Source: Bacteriovoracaceae bacterium UBA7695
GTDB taxonomy: Bacteria; Bdellovibrionota; Bacteriovoracia; Bacteriovoracales; Bacteriovoracaceae
Direction of reading: 5' to 3'
DNA length: 5,679 bases
Assembly (NCBI GenBank): GCA_002482685.1
Contig: DLGL01000127.1
Span: 3,902-9,580 of the forward strand
Of the stretch, positions 5,387-5,679 are shown one piece after another (position 1 is the first letter of the stretch; every line of letters starts with the position of its first letter). Position numbers and translations under genes: made by a program. The notes below the pieces were generated by a model. That model ran no database searches, was not told where the DNA came from, and saw only the letters and a program-made list of their open reading frames with translations.

Positions 5387-5679
5387 TTGAAACTTCTGCT
5401 CTTCATAATTTTCTTCTCCTCTGTTTCTTATTCTGAAGCTCACACACTTGACCCCAAACAAATGAAGTACTGGCAAAAGCTTTTGCATTATCGCACACAG
5501 GTTTTGGGAAAGAATGAAAGTGAGATTGATTCTCCGGAATTTTTTGTCTCTCCTGATGGGAAGAAGTCCCCGGAAAAAGAACTAGAGGCGATGATCTCAG
5601 GACTTAACTCTGATAAGGCCCAGGCCTTAGTTTGTAAGTTTCCTCTACGGTATAAATGGTTAAAAAAAAATGTGCAAAA
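5387..5679 (+). CDS. Exported DUF4105/Lnb-like protein, 3' end outside window
   Basis: The frame starts at TTG 5387 and is open to the window edge, giving 97 visible residues. The TTG is chosen because it exactly begins a signal peptide (KLLLFIIFFSSVSYSEA, cleavage near residue 18), and no other start lies between it and the terminator. The ribosome binding site is poor (GAAAGA six bases upstream). The mature part reads WQKLLHYR, then SPEFFVSPDGKKSPEKEL, then CKFPLRYKWL (C83, R88, W91). This order of LLHY, FF-x-P-G, P-x-x-EL and C-x-FP-x-RY-x-WL is what I recall from the N-terminal part of Gram-negative DUF4105 proteins. DUF4105 includes Enterococcus Lnb, a lipoprotein acyl-transfer enzyme; the catalytic part is not in view. 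A weak start plus the upstream terminator point to low expression compared with the DUF3015 gene. Confidence 0.72.
   Translation, partial: MKLLLFIIFFSSVSYSEAHTLDPKQMKYWQKLLHYRTQVLGKNESEIDSPEFFVSPDGKKSPEKELEAMISGLNSDKAQALVCKFPLRYKWLKKNVQ

Noticed and set aside
5300..5488. Minus-strand open frame across the DUF3015/DUF4105 junction
   Set aside because: It runs through the terminator hairpin and opposite a signal-peptide-coding start; composition and context mark it as a shadow.
1..5679. CRISPR array, tRNA/rRNA, insertion sequence, attachment site
   Set aside because: No regularly spaced repeats, cloverleaf, transposase or terminal repeats were seen on either strand.

Overview
The window is about 5.7 kb of moderately AT-rich, densely packed bacterial chromosome with no sign of phage, transposon, CRISPR or RNA genes. 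Several traits suggest a predatory-bacteria-like lineage (Bdellovibrionota, most likely a Bacteriovorax/Peredibacter relative). These are many short exported proteins and lipoproteins, a DUF3015 gene followed by a DUF4105-type gene, AT-rich intergenic DNA and mixed GTG/TTG/ATG starts. This placement is an inference from protein style and composition, not from a marker gene.

Layout: (1) Positions 1-1743, plus strand: the 3' part of a phospholipase-D-superfamily protein, cut by the window edge and closed by a strong intrinsic terminator. A coiled-coil-rich putative lipoprotein follows; its extended -10 promoter begins at the last T of that terminator and appears to start the mRNA at the ATG itself. 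(2) Positions 1751-3791, minus strand, read right to left: a serine esterase of the phospholipase/carboxylesterase type, a NUDIX hydrolase overlapping it by 11 bases, bacterioferritin-associated ferredoxin (bfd) and bacterioferritin (bfr). bfd and bfr each have a plausible sigma70 promoter of their own. Together they form an iron-storage and iron-release module. (3) Positions 3863-4730, plus strand, divergent from the esterase: a 92-residue unknown protein with a FlbD-like pattern, then a 177-residue protein that looks like a zincin metalloprotease but has HELAF where HExxH is expected. (4) Positions 4864-5679, plus strand: a strongly codon-biased exported DUF3015 protein, a near-perfect terminator, and the start of an exported DUF4105/Lnb-like protein running off the right edge.

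The most interesting points are the overlapping terminator and leaderless promoter at 946-985, the degenerate metalloprotease-like gene at 4197-4730, the DUF3015-terminator-DUF4105 arrangement, and the altered NUDIX box. No wholly new multi-gene system can be demonstrated. The DUF3015/DUF4105 pair and the 3863-4730 pair are the best candidates for undescribed functional units.
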